A DNA stretch of 64,000 nucleotides. It comes from Litoribaculum gwangyangense. GTDB lineage: Bacteria; Bacteroidota; Bacteroidia; Flavobacteriales; Flavobacteriaceae. The position numbers and the translations under genes were made by a program. The stretch lies in contig NZ_BAABJW010000001.1 of NCBI RefSeq assembly GCF_039543505.1, forward strand, positions 1,116,001-1,180,000, given 5' to 3'. The notes beneath the pieces were generated by a model that had not been told where the DNA came from, made no database searches, and saw only the letters and a program-made list of their open reading frames with translations. This document shows, one piece after another, positions 9,134 to 17,279 of this stretch (its first letter is position 1; the number at the start of each line of letters is the position of its first letter).

Positions 9134-9942
9134 TGAGCAAACGAACGCTTTATTCAATCATAGCTATTTTAATTGTTCTTGGAGTTTACGCCTATGAATA
9201 TTTTTTAGTTAAAGAAGAAAAAACAGAAATTGTTTTAGAGGGAAAAGAAACAAAATCCAACACAAACGAATACTTTTTGCCAACCAGTACCACAGGTCAA
9301 ATTGTGCATCATGAAGGGTATTCTTTGTCTTACAGTGAAGCACACGAACAAGCCGAATGGGTGGCTTATGAATTAAAAAAGTCACATCTTTCAAATGCGA
9401 ACTTTAAACGCCCATATTTTGAAATTGATAAGGCAGTTAAAACGGGCGCAGCACATTGGCGTAATTACAAAAATTCTGGTTACGACCGTGGGCACTTATG
9501 TCCTGCCGGCGACAGGAATTATAACCAATCAGCCCACGATGAAACGTTTTTGACGAGTAATATAAGTCCTCAAGAACATGAATTTAATTCTGGTATTTGG
9601 AATACTTTAGAACAAAAAGTGCGTTATTGGGCCAGTAAATATGATGGTGTTTTTGTAGTAACAGGAGGTGTTTTAGAAAACGGTTTAGAAACTATTGGAG
9701 ATGAACATGTTTCCGTTCCAAATCAATTTTACAAAGTGTTGATTGATAATAATACAGGAAAAACTAAAATGATTGCTTTTTTAATGCCCCATGAAAATTC
9801 TAAAAAACCTTTGTATGAATTTGTAGTTTCGGTTGATTCTATTGAAAAATTGACGGGAATAGACTTTTTTCCAGAGTTAGAAGATACTATTGAAAATAAA
9901 CTGGAAGCTTCTAGTAGTTATAAAGACTGGAGTTTCAAATAA
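9133..9942 (+). CDS. Membrane-anchored DNA/RNA non-specific endonuclease (beta-beta-alpha metal type)
   Basis: A 269-residue protein with an N-terminal hydrophobic helix (about residues 6-24) that would anchor or export it, followed by an endonuclease NUC domain. The catalytic motif is DRGHLCPAGDRNY (His general base), and the metal-binding Asn lies downstream in SNISPQEHEFNSGIW, as in Serratia nuclease. Known family members cut DNA and RNA without sequence preference outside the cytosol. Translational coupling to pafA suggests a joint role: the nuclease makes (oligo)nucleotides and PafA removes phosphate from them. That role is inference from context; the enzyme family is clear. Confidence 0.9.
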   Translation: MSKRTLYSIIAILIVLGVYAYEYFLVKEEKTEIVLEGKETKSNTNEYFLPTSTTGQIVHHEGYSLSYSEAHEQAEWVAYELKKSHLSNANFKRPYFEIDKAVKTGAAHWRNYKNSGYDRGHLCPAGDRNYNQSAHDETFLTSNISPQEHEFNSGIWNTLEQKVRYWASKYDGVFVVTGGVLENGLETIGDEHVSVPNQFYKVLIDNNTGKTKMIAFLMPHENSKKPLYEFVVSVDSIEKLTGIDFFPELEDTIENKLEASSSYKDWSFK

Positions 9943-9965
9943 TTTTGTTAGTTGTTAGTCTTGTT

Positions 9966-10032
9966 GTCATTTCGAGTGAAACGAGAAATTGTATAACCAA
10001 ACGGGTACAAAAATACTTAGCTTCGACATGAC
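9966..10032. repeat. Short interspersed palindromic element in a convergent gap
   Basis: The 110-base gap between the convergent nuclease and GT2 genes carries GTCATTTCGAGT at 9966-9977 and its imperfect inverse CTTCGACATGAC at 10021-10032, ten of twelve positions pairing. The left arm continues as GAAACGAGAAAT, and the ends resemble the GTCATTTCGAG...GAGAAAT repeats I remember from many flavobacterial genomes. It may fold as a bidirectional terminator. The remembered similarity is not verified. Confidence 0.5.
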
Positions 10033-10052
10033 TAAACATGAAATTTCTTTAA

Positions 10053-10901
10053 CTAAAAAAGTTTTCCTATCATGCCTTTCCAACGCAAATCCCTAATAAA
10101 TTTCCCTTCTTCCTCAGAAACTAGAAAATCTATTTTTCTCTTTTTAGCCTTAAAATACCCAGAAATATAATCCTTAAATAAAGAAAAACTTTGTTTTTTG
10201 TATGCTAATTTTAATGCCGATATAAAAGTGATTACGAACCCATAACGCATTTTATACATGGCTTCACCCTGCAAATATTTAGACCCTTTATTGTAACTTA
10301 TTCCAGTGGGTTTTAAATGTTTTACTTTTAGGGATTCGTCAGTTAAAATCTCCCAACCATAATATTTTGCCAAAAGTTCATCAACAGTGTCCCAACCCAT
10401 AGACGGTTTGAGTTTTCCAATTTCTAAAAAACAGTCTTTTTTATAAGCCTTTAAGGCACCTCGAATGTGGTCTTTTCGAGTGAGGTTTTCCAAAATCCAA
10501 TCACCATTTTTTTCAATATAACAAAAGCCAGAAACCATACCCAGATTTTCATGATTTTTGAAATGAAGTGCTAGTTTTTCTAAATAGTTTTCAGGGAAAA
10601 TTAAATCGGCATCAAACTTACAAATCACATCATAATCATCATCCAAATTATCGAAGCTTTTGTAAAAGGCATTAATGATTTTTGATCCTGGTAAATGTTC
10701 ATTTGAAGATTTAGAATTAACGAGTGAAATCCACGAATGTTTTACAGCATAAGCTTCGACAATTTCTTGGGTATTGTCCGTTGAATTATCATTTACAACT
10801 ACCAATTGTTTAGGTAAAAGCGTTTGATTTATCAGTGAATCTATTGTAAGTGCTATAAAATCTTTTTCGTTATGAGCTGGTATAATAATGTAGAACTTCA
10901 A
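10053..10901 (-). CDS. Family 2 glycosyltransferase
   Basis: A 282-residue GT-A fold glycosyltransferase. It begins with the classic IIIPAHNEKDFI nucleotide-sugar binding strand, continues with VVVNDNSTDNT, and has the metal-binding DxD in CKFDADLIFP. No transmembrane segment is evident, so it is probably cytosolic or membrane-peripheral. It is the last gene of a three-gene unit with a methyltransferase (24-base gap) and a ketoacyl synthase III. The substrate is unknown; a lipid or small acyl-derived acceptor is possible given the neighbours. Confidence 0.87.
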   Translation of the reverse strand: MKFYIIIPAHNEKDFIALTIDSLINQTLLPKQLVVVNDNSTDNTQEIVEAYAVKHSWISLVNSKSSNEHLPGSKIINAFYKSFDNLDDDYDVICKFDADLIFPENYLEKLALHFKNHENLGMVSGFCYIEKNGDWILENLTRKDHIRGALKAYKKDCFLEIGKLKPSMGWDTVDELLAKYYGWEILTDESLKVKHLKPTGISYNKGSKYLQGEAMYKMRYGFVITFISALKLAYKKQSFSLFKDYISGYFKAKKRKIDFLVSEEEGKFIRDLRWKGMIGKLF

Positions 10902-10925
10902 AATTGAAAGTTTAGTTTCCCAAAG

Positions 10926-11447
10926 TTAAACTCTTTCTGCGTAAACGATGTAATATCTGGGAGTAAACCATCGTAACATAGGTCGAATGCCTATTTTTTT
11001 GGTTGGGTTGGTCCATTTTTCACGGGCTATTATTTTCCAACCACTCTTTTCCAATAGCCAATCGAATTGCCAGTCTTCAAATTCGTGGTAATGCCTGTCT
11101 AACATATCTGTTTTGCTTCTGTATGCTGACGAGAACCATAATTTCAAAGGGACACTCGCTACCAATTTATCTGCTTTTATAGATTTCAAAACAGTAAATG
11201 GTGAAAGTAAATGTTCAAAAATCTCAAGAGCTGTAACAACATCAGCCTCGGAATTTTCAATATATGAAGTGTCTAAATCTAAATCTTCTCCTTTTGTGTT
11301 TTCAACCATAAACCCATGTTCTTGCATGATGGCAGTAAAAGGATTCACAACTCCTAAATCTAAAATAGTTTCAGAAGTTGAAACGTGTTTTTTTAAGAAT
11401 TGTATGGTGTGTTTAAAGCGTTTGTTGGGAAACGTGTTTTCGTACAT
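10926..11447 (-). CDS. SAM-dependent methyltransferase-like protein
   Basis: A 173-residue protein with a Rossmann methyltransferase layout: motif I position ETILDLGVVNPFT, an acidic second strand (GEDLDLD), and ADVVTALEIFEHLLSPF, which resembles the motif IV/post-IV region of type 11/12 class I methyltransferases. The glycine-rich loop is degenerate (DLGVVNP in place of DxGxGxG), so SAM binding is likely but not certain. The ATG at 11447 lies two bases past the end of the KAS III gene, so translation is probably coupled. It may modify the product of that synthase; the substrate cannot be read from the sequence. Confidence 0.72.
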   Translation of the reverse strand: MYENTFPNKRFKHTIQFLKKHVSTSETILDLGVVNPFTAIMQEHGFMVENTKGEDLDLDTSYIENSEADVVTALEIFEHLLSPFTVLKSIKADKLVASVPLKLWFSSAYRSKTDMLDRHYHEFEDWQFDWLLEKSGWKIIAREKWTNPTKKIGIRPMLRWFTPRYYIVYAERV

Positions 11448-11449
11448 TG

Positions 11450-12508
11450 CTAGTATTTGTAAACAATAGCGTTAATATGCATGCCTGCCCCAACACTTGC
11501 AAATATAATAACATCACCTTTGTTTATGGTGTGATTTTCAAGTTTGTTGTTTTTTACCAAATCGAAAAGTGTAGGAACTGTGGCCACTGAACTATTTCCT
11601 AATTTATGAATACTCATGGGCATAATACCTTCGGGAATTTCAGTTTTGTACAGTCTGTAAAAGCGCTTTAAAATAGCCTCATCCATTTTTTCATTGGCTT
11701 GGTGGATGAATATTTTTTTAACATCCTTAATATTAACAACACTTTTATCTAAACAAGCTTTCATTGCGAGAGGAACATTGGTTAAGGCGAACTCATATAT
11801 TTTACGACCATCCATTTTTATGTATCTGGTATCTCGACATAACTCTTGATTATTGGAATTTCCAAAGAATAAATAATAGGCTTCATCATAAGTAAAACTC
11901 GCTGTTTCATGAGCCAAAATACCACCTTCATCATTAGTAGTTTCAATAATGGTTGCCCCAGCACCATCGGAGTAGATCATGGAATCCCTGTCGTGCTTAT
12001 CAACCACTCTGGAAAGAGTTTCAGAACCAATAACCAAACAACGTTTGGCCATGCCCGCTTTAATAAAAGCTTGTGCCTGGATAACCCCTTCAATCCATCC
12101 TGGGCAGCCAAAAAGAATATCATAAGCGACGCATTTTGGGTTTTTAATACGCAAACTATGTTTCACTCTTGAGGCCAAACATGGTAGCATATCACTTTGA
12201 ATGGTCTTATGTTTTACGTCACCAAAATTATGGGCAACAATAATATAATCAATTGTTTCAGGATCTATTTTGGCATCGGCTATTGCTTTTTCAGCGGCAA
12301 AAAAACCTAAATCGGATGAGTTTAAATGAGGCTTTGCATAACGACGTTCAACAATACCAGTGATGGCTTCAAATTTTTCTACAATAACTTCATTTGGGTA
12401 GTTTATAGAAGATCCATCTGTATTTAAAAATTGATGTTGATAAAAATTCTCGTTAGTTTCAATAGTATCGGGTATGTAGCTTCCGGTACCAGTAATTTTT
12501 ATATTCAT
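11450..12508 (-). CDS. 3-oxoacyl-ACP synthase III (KAS III / FabH-like)
   Basis: A 352-residue thiolase-fold condensing enzyme with the KAS III triad: the nucleophile Cys in ILFGCPGWIEG (about residue 134), His in IFIHQANEKM (about 266) and Asn in LGNSSVA (about 303). The N-terminus (ITGTGSYIPDTIETNENF) and the SDGAGATIIE stretch are typical. Family members condense an acyl-CoA with malonyl-ACP to start fatty-acid or secondary-metabolite chains. Its operon partners, a methyltransferase and a glycosyltransferase, are not fatty-acid genes, so a specialised acyl product is more likely than the housekeeping FabH role. That is inference; the family is firm. Confidence 0.9.
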   Translation of the reverse strand: MNIKITGTGSYIPDTIETNENFYQHQFLNTDGSSINYPNEVIVEKFEAITGIVERRYAKPHLNSSDLGFFAAEKAIADAKIDPETIDYIIVAHNFGDVKHKTIQSDMLPCLASRVKHSLRIKNPKCVAYDILFGCPGWIEGVIQAQAFIKAGMAKRCLVIGSETLSRVVDKHDRDSMIYSDGAGATIIETTNDEGGILAHETASFTYDEAYYLFFGNSNNQELCRDTRYIKMDGRKIYEFALTNVPLAMKACLDKSVVNIKDVKKIFIHQANEKMDEAILKRFYRLYKTEIPEGIMPMSIHKLGNSSVATVPTLFDLVKNNKLENHTINKGDVIIFASVGAGMHINAIVYKY

Positions 12509-12610
12509 AAAATTTAAAATTGCCTTAATTTAAAAGTTTGTAGCAATATAATAGCTTTTTAATTTTAGGCAATTAATTTTGGTTTTAATTTACGATGTTC
12601 AAAAAGGCGT

Positions 12611-15460
12611 TTAAACCTCTAAATAAGCCTCTACTGGAGTACAAGAACATATTAAATTTCTATCTCCATAGGCATCATCAACGCGTCTTACACTAGGCCA
12701 GAACTTGTTTTGTCTTACATAATCTAACGGGAAAGCAGCTTTCTCACGTGAGTAAGGTAAATACCATTCATTTGCAGTAATCATTTCTAAAGTGTGAGGT
12801 GCATTCTTCAAAACATTATTCTCATCGTCTTTTGAAACACCATCTATTTCTTTTTTAATAGCAATCATAGCGTCACAAAAACGATCCATTTCAGCTTTGC
12901 TTTCGCTTTCTGTAGGTTCAATCATCAAGGTTCCAGCTACCGGGAAGGATACAGTAGGTGCATGAAACCCATAATCCATCAAACGTTTAGCTATATCAAC
13001 TACTTCAATGCCATAAGCTTTGAAGGGACGGCAATCCACAATCATTTCGTGTGCTGCGCGACCTTGCTCTCCTGAATACAAAGTATCAAAACTGCCTTCT
13101 AAACGTTTTTTAATGTAATTAGCATTCAAAATAGCAATTTTTGTAGCTTGTGTTAAGCCTTCAGCCCCTAACATTTTTATATATCCATAGGAAATTAAAC
13201 ATGCCAGTGCAGAACCATAAGGTGCTGCTGAAATTGCTGTAATGGCTTTTTCGCCTCCAGTTTTAACTAATGGATTACCTGGTAAAAATGGCACCAATTG
13301 TTTCGCTACACAAATCGGTCCAACACCTGGGCCACCGCCGCCGTGGGGAATGGCAAAGGTTTTGTGTAAGTTTAAGTGGCAAACATCTGCACCTATATTA
13401 CCTGGATTAGTTAATCCAACTTGGGCATTCATATTGGCTCCATCCATGTATACTTGTCCGCCATTATCATGGATAATTTGGGTGATTTCTTTGATTGCCG
13501 ATTCGTAAACTCCATGGGTAGAAGGATACGTTACCATGAGCGCTGACAAGTTCTCTTTATGTAATTCTGCTTTTTCACGCAAATCTTCCACATCAATATT
13601 ACCTTCATCAGTAGATTTTGTTACTACGACTTTCATGCCTGCCATTACAGCACTCGCTGGATTTGTTCCATGGGCTGATGATGGAATTAAACAAATATTT
13701 CTATGATAATCACCACGAGATTCATGATATGCTTTAATAACCATTAAGCCAGCATATTCTCCCTGTGCACCAGAATTTGGTTGTAAAGAAGTAGCTGCAA
13801 AACCAGTAATTTCAGTTAATTGGTCTTCCAACTCTTTGAGAACCGTTAAGTAACCTTTGGCTTGTTTTAAAGGCGCAAACGGGTGAATGTTTCCCCATTT
13901 AAACCAACTTAATGGCAACATTTCAGAAGCCGCATTGAGTTTCATGGTACAAGACCCTAATGAAATCATGGAATGGTTTAATGCCAAATCTTTACGTTCC
14001 AAAGATTTTATGTATCGCATTAATTCGGTTTCAGAATGGTAAGTGTTGAAAACCGTATCTTTCAAAAATTCTGTCTCGCGTAGTAAAGTGTCTTCTATTT
14101 TATTGTAGGTTTCAATAGATGAAATAATAATGGTTTCTTTTTCAGCAGCCTCAGCAAAAACGGAAATCAAATAATTAATATCTCTAATGGCTGTTGTTTC
14201 ATTTATGGAAATGGTGACGGTTTCCCCATCTGGATAAAATAAATTTACCTTTTTCTCTTTAGCAATCCTTTTGATTTTTTTTGAATCTGTTTTTATTTGA
14301 AGGGTATCAAAATAGGATGTATTGACTTGCTTGTAGCCTAATTTTTCTAAAGCTTTTGCAAGTGTTACAGCACTATTATGCACTTTATTGGCAATAAATT
14401 TCAAGCCTTCAACTCCATGATAAACCGCATACATACTAGCCATAACTGCTAAAAGCACTTGTGCCGTACAAATGTTTGAAGTGGCTTTATCACGCTTTAT
14501 ATGTTGCTCTCGTGTTTGTAATGCCATTCTTAAAGCGCGATTACCATCGGCATCTTTGGTTACTCCTATTATCCTACCAGGTAAATCACGTTTATAAGAT
14601 TCTTTGGTTGCGAAATAGGCCGCATGCGGACCACCATATCCCATCGGGATTCCAAAGCGTTGGGTTGTTCCAACCACTACATCGGCTCCAAATGTTCCTG
14701 GGGCTTCAAGCTTAATTAAGCTTAAAATATCGGCAGCTACTGCCACTTTAATTTGGACATTACTGGCGTTAGCAATAAATGATTTAATATCTGTAATTTG
14801 TCCGTCTTTTCCAGGATACTGTAAAATGGCTCCAAAGAAATCCGAAGAAAAATTAAATTCGTCTTCTTTACCAACAACTAGTTCTATCCCAATCGGGTTT
14901 GCTCTGGTTTGAAGTAATGATAGGGTTTGTGGCAAGATATTTTCAGAAACAAAAAACTTACAAACATTATTTTTCTTTTGGTCGCGTTCACGCACTGCAA
15001 ACAGCAAACTCATGGCTTCTGCAGCTGCGGTACTTTCATCAAGCAACGACGCATTGGCAATCTCCATCCCTGTTAAATCGATTACCATGGTTTGGAAATT
15101 CAAGAGGGCTTCTAAACGACCTTGAGCAATTTCAGCTTGGTAAGGTGTATATGCGGTATACCACCCTGGGTTTTCTAAAATATTTCGTTGAATAACCGCT
15201 GGCATTATGGTTGGGTGATACCCTAACCCAATATATGTTTTGTAAGCTTTATTTTTTTTGGACATGTCATGAATATGCAATAAATACTCATGTTCTGTCA
15301 TGGGCTCCTCTAAATTTAAAGGCTTTTTTAAGCGAATATCATTAGGGATGGTTTCATTAATAAGTTGGTCTAAAGAATCAACGCCAATAGTTTGTAACAT
15401 AGCTATTTGATCAGCTTCTCTAGGTCCAATATGCCGAAGTGCGAATGCGTTTGTGTCCAT
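12611..15460 (-). CDS. gcvP: Glycine dehydrogenase (decarboxylating), P protein
   Basis: The 949-residue PLP-dependent P protein of the glycine cleavage system, full length for the fused alpha-beta form. It decarboxylates glycine and passes the aminomethyl group to the H protein. The N-terminal half has FALRHIGP and PTIMPAVIQRNILENPGWYTAYTPYQAE split across two segments. The C-terminal half has the PLP lysine in LNLHKTFAIPHGGGGPG (about residue 700) and SSAHGTNPASA. It is transcribed alone, and other gcv genes are not in the window. A TAATTTTG -7 box lies 27 bases upstream of the ATG. I saw no glycine riboswitch in the 120-base upstream region. Confidence 0.97.
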   Translation of the reverse strand: MDTNAFALRHIGPREADQIAMLQTIGVDSLDQLINETIPNDIRLKKPLNLEEPMTEHEYLLHIHDMSKKNKAYKTYIGLGYHPTIMPAVIQRNILENPGWYTAYTPYQAEIAQGRLEALLNFQTMVIDLTGMEIANASLLDESTAAAEAMSLLFAVRERDQKKNNVCKFFVSENILPQTLSLLQTRANPIGIELVVGKEDEFNFSSDFFGAILQYPGKDGQITDIKSFIANASNVQIKVAVAADILSLIKLEAPGTFGADVVVGTTQRFGIPMGYGGPHAAYFATKESYKRDLPGRIIGVTKDADGNRALRMALQTREQHIKRDKATSNICTAQVLLAVMASMYAVYHGVEGLKFIANKVHNSAVTLAKALEKLGYKQVNTSYFDTLQIKTDSKKIKRIAKEKKVNLFYPDGETVTISINETTAIRDINYLISVFAEAAEKETIIISSIETYNKIEDTLLRETEFLKDTVFNTYHSETELMRYIKSLERKDLALNHSMISLGSCTMKLNAASEMLPLSWFKWGNIHPFAPLKQAKGYLTVLKELEDQLTEITGFAATSLQPNSGAQGEYAGLMVIKAYHESRGDYHRNICLIPSSAHGTNPASAVMAGMKVVVTKSTDEGNIDVEDLREKAELHKENLSALMVTYPSTHGVYESAIKEITQIIHDNGGQVYMDGANMNAQVGLTNPGNIGADVCHLNLHKTFAIPHGGGGPGVGPICVAKQLVPFLPGNPLVKTGGEKAITAISAAPYGSALACLISYGYIKMLGAEGLTQATKIAILNANYIKKRLEGSFDTLYSGEQGRAAHEMIVDCRPFKAYGIEVVDIAKRLMDYGFHAPTVSFPVAGTLMIEPTESESKAEMDRFCDAMIAIKKEIDGVSKDDENNVLKNAPHTLEMITANEWYLPYSREKAAFPLDYVRQNKFWPSVRRVDDAYGDRNLICSCTPVEAYLEV

Positions 15461-15486
15461 TAAAATTAAGTTGCGATTTTTGCTTG

Positions 15487-15494
15487 CAAAATTA
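15487..15494 (-). promoter_or_regulatory. Candidate -7 promoter box for gcvP
   Basis: On the minus strand this reads TAATTTTG, an exact match to the Bacteroidota TAnnTTTG -7 consensus, 27-34 bases before the gcvP ATG. No convincing -33 TTTG is seen at the usual spacing, so this is a candidate only. Confidence 0.35.
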
Positions 15495-15580
15495 CGGAAT
15501 AATTCAGGTTATTTTGATGATGATTATGAAAGTTTTTAACCAATTAAAGTCGTTATTAACACTTTCATTATTTTTGCTTT

Positions 15581-16414
15581 ATGAAGCTATCGAGGCAACT
15601 TTTTAATTTTTATATAAATAGTAGTATTCACGTTGCATTATCAGTTGTTTCGCTTACTTGGTTGACCATGTTGGAATTCAATATTCTCTTCGATATATGG
15701 TTCATAATTTTTGTTTTCTTTTCCTCAATCACAGGGTATAATTTTGTTAAATATTTCGGTGTTGCTAAATTTCATCATAGAAGTTTAGCAAGTTGGCTCA
15801 AGTACATTCAAGTATTTTCTTTTTTCAGTTTTATATTGATGTGTTATTATGCTATTGATTTAAATAGCAAAACATTGATTTATATTTTGCTATTTGGGAC
15901 GATTACTTTCTTATACGCCATACCTTTTTTTCCAAAAAGGTTTTATTTGGATAAACAACATAATTTAAGAAGTATTGGTGGACTTAAAATTTACATCATA
16001 GCATTGGTTTGGTGTGGAGTAACCGTATTTTTACCATTAATTGAGACAGATTATGCAATTGATTATGATGTTATTATAGTTGCAGTACAAAGATTTTTAT
16101 ATGTTGTGGTTTTAATGTTACCTTTTGAGATAAGGGATTTGCGATATGATAGTTTGAAATTAGCAACTATTCCACAAAAAATAGGAGTTAATCAAACTAA
16201 AATATTTGGGAGTTTACTTTTAATTATTTTTTTCTTTTTGGAATTTTTTAAAGATCAAACAGGTGTTGATGCCATCAGCATTTTATTTTTGTTAACCCTA
16301 ATTACATTTTTGTTCCTTTTGTTTTCTAAAATGGAGAGAGGAAAAACTTATAGTGCTTTTTGGGTTGAAGCCCTACCCATTTTGTGGCTAATCCTAGCTT
16401 TAGTCATTAATTAA
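15581..16414 (+). CDS. UbiA-like polytopic membrane protein
   Basis: A 277-residue protein with about eight hydrophobic helices. The loop EIRDLRYDSLKLATIPQKIG near residues 188-207 resembles the second Asp-rich motif of UbiA prenyltransferases (DxxxD then the TIP..G stretch). The first NxxxD motif is not present in usual form: GYNFVKYFGVAKF occupies that position and lacks the Asp residues. It may therefore be a diverged prenyltransferase or an inactive relative. It is monocistronic, and its TAA overlaps the convergent anti-sigma-like gene in a shared TTAA (16411-16414). Confidence 0.6.
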   Translation: MKLSRQLFNFYINSSIHVALSVVSLTWLTMLEFNILFDIWFIIFVFFSSITGYNFVKYFGVAKFHHRSLASWLKYIQVFSFFSFILMCYYAIDLNSKTLIYILLFGTITFLYAIPFFPKRFYLDKQHNLRSIGGLKIYIIALVWCGVTVFLPLIETDYAIDYDVIIVAVQRFLYVVVLMLPFEIRDLRYDSLKLATIPQKIGVNQTKIFGSLLLIIFFFLEFFKDQTGVDAISILFLLTLITFLFLLFSKMERGKTYSAFWVEALPILWLILALVIN

Positions 16415-16671
16415 AGTACGTGGTCTTTTAAAGCGTTTTCAAAGTCTTTTTTCATGGTTTCTTTTACTTTTTTATCTAAACAGTCAATTTTGGATACTTT
16501 AATTTTACTGGTAAGTTTTGTGTTTTTTTTAGTATAATCTCTACAAGCTCTACAATAAATTAAATGGATGTTAAGCTTAATTTTTTCCCATAAAGTAGCT
16601 TCTTTATACTGTGTTTTGTCACAAGTATGATTTGCTTCATCACATGGAATTAAAAATTTAATCTTAGCCAT
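16411..16671 (-). CDS. Small Cys/His protein, probable zinc-binding anti-sigma factor
   Basis: An 86-residue protein; the ATG at 16671 starts two bases after the sigma-factor stop (an upstream in-frame start would overlap that gene and add nine residues). It contains His36-x3-Cys40-x2-Cys43, the Hx3Cx2C arrangement of ZAS-type anti-sigma factors, plus Cys10, His15 and Cys17. The rest is Lys-rich and there is no transmembrane helix, so it would be a soluble, possibly redox- or zinc-sensing regulator. Similar flavobacterial proteins are, as I recall, sometimes mislabelled glycine dehydrogenase; there is no such similarity here. The pairing with the sigma gene supports the call. Confidence 0.6.
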   Translation of the reverse strand: MAKIKFLIPCDEANHTCDKTQYKEATLWEKIKLNIHLIYCRACRDYTKKNTKLTSKIKVSKIDCLDKKVKETMKKDFENALKDHVL

Positions 16672-16673
16672 AA

Positions 16674-17228
16674 TTAAAACCAGTTTTCTTTTAAACAATC
16701 AGCCATAGCGACCCGAGCTCTGTGTATAATTACCCAAAGGTTAGACGCTGTAATATTTAATTCATTACAAATAGTGTCGGTTTCATAACCTAAAATAGTC
16801 TTCATTTTAAAAACTTCGGCTTGCTTTTCTGGCAATTTACTCAGACAATTATGAATTGCATCACCCAGTTCTTCATTCTGCATGGAGTCTTCAGCTGTTT
16901 TGTCAAAAGGGTCTGCAACACGCTCTTCCAACCAATCACCCTCACTTTCAGATTCGTCATTGTAAGTAATGCGAACTTCAGCTTTTCCTTTATTAGAATT
17001 TATTTTTCGATAATAATCAATAATTTTTCGTTTTAAAATTGAGATTAGCCAAGTGCGTTCACTGGCTTCTCCCTTAAAGTTCTTCATGGATTTTAAGCCC
17101 GCAAAAAAGGTATCTTGCACCAAATCCTGAGCCATTTCCCTATCGTTAATGCGAGAAATGGTGTAATTAAATAAGTAGTCGGAATACAGGTCGATCCACT
17201 TATTCGGATTTATTTGATGGTTGGGCAT
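16674..17228 (-). CDS. ECF-family RNA polymerase sigma factor
   Basis: A 184-residue sigma-70 family protein with only regions 2 and 4. Region 2 shows DREMAQDLVQDTFFAGL followed by ERTWLISILKRKIIDYYR, the -10 recognition and core-binding segments. Region 4 shows LPEKQAEVFKMKTILGYET and a final helix-turn-helix SNLWVIIHRARVAMADCL. The acidic linker (NDESESEGDWLEE) between them is longer than usual. Placement directly before a small Hx3Cx2C protein suggests a sigma/anti-sigma pair. Target genes are not identifiable here. Confidence 0.9.
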   Translation of the reverse strand: MPNHQINPNKWIDLYSDYLFNYTISRINDREMAQDLVQDTFFAGLKSMKNFKGEASERTWLISILKRKIIDYYRKINSNKGKAEVRITYNDESESEGDWLEERVADPFDKTAEDSMQNEELGDAIHNCLSKLPEKQAEVFKMKTILGYETDTICNELNITASNLWVIIHRARVAMADCLKENWF

Positions 17229-17251
17229 TTTGGTTGCAATTTTTCTTTTCC

Positions 17252-17259
17252 CAAAAATA
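17252..17259 (-). promoter_or_regulatory. Candidate -7 promoter box for the sigma/anti-sigma pair
   Basis: Minus strand TATTTTTG matches TAnnTTTG and lies 24-31 bases before the sigma-factor ATG, in the 51-base gap after the M3 peptidase gene. No -33 element is obvious. If used, the pair is transcribed apart from the peptidase gene. Confidence 0.3.
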
Positions 17260-17279
17260 GGATAAAAAAATGAATTTAT

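Noticed and set aside
13242..13508. Open frame opposite gcvP
   Set aside because: Antisense to the glycine-rich PLP region, which yields Pro-rich translation; no independent coding sign.
16411..16671. Label of glycine dehydrogenase for the small protein
   Set aside because: An 86-residue Cys/His protein has no similarity to the P protein; the real gcvP is at 12611-15460.
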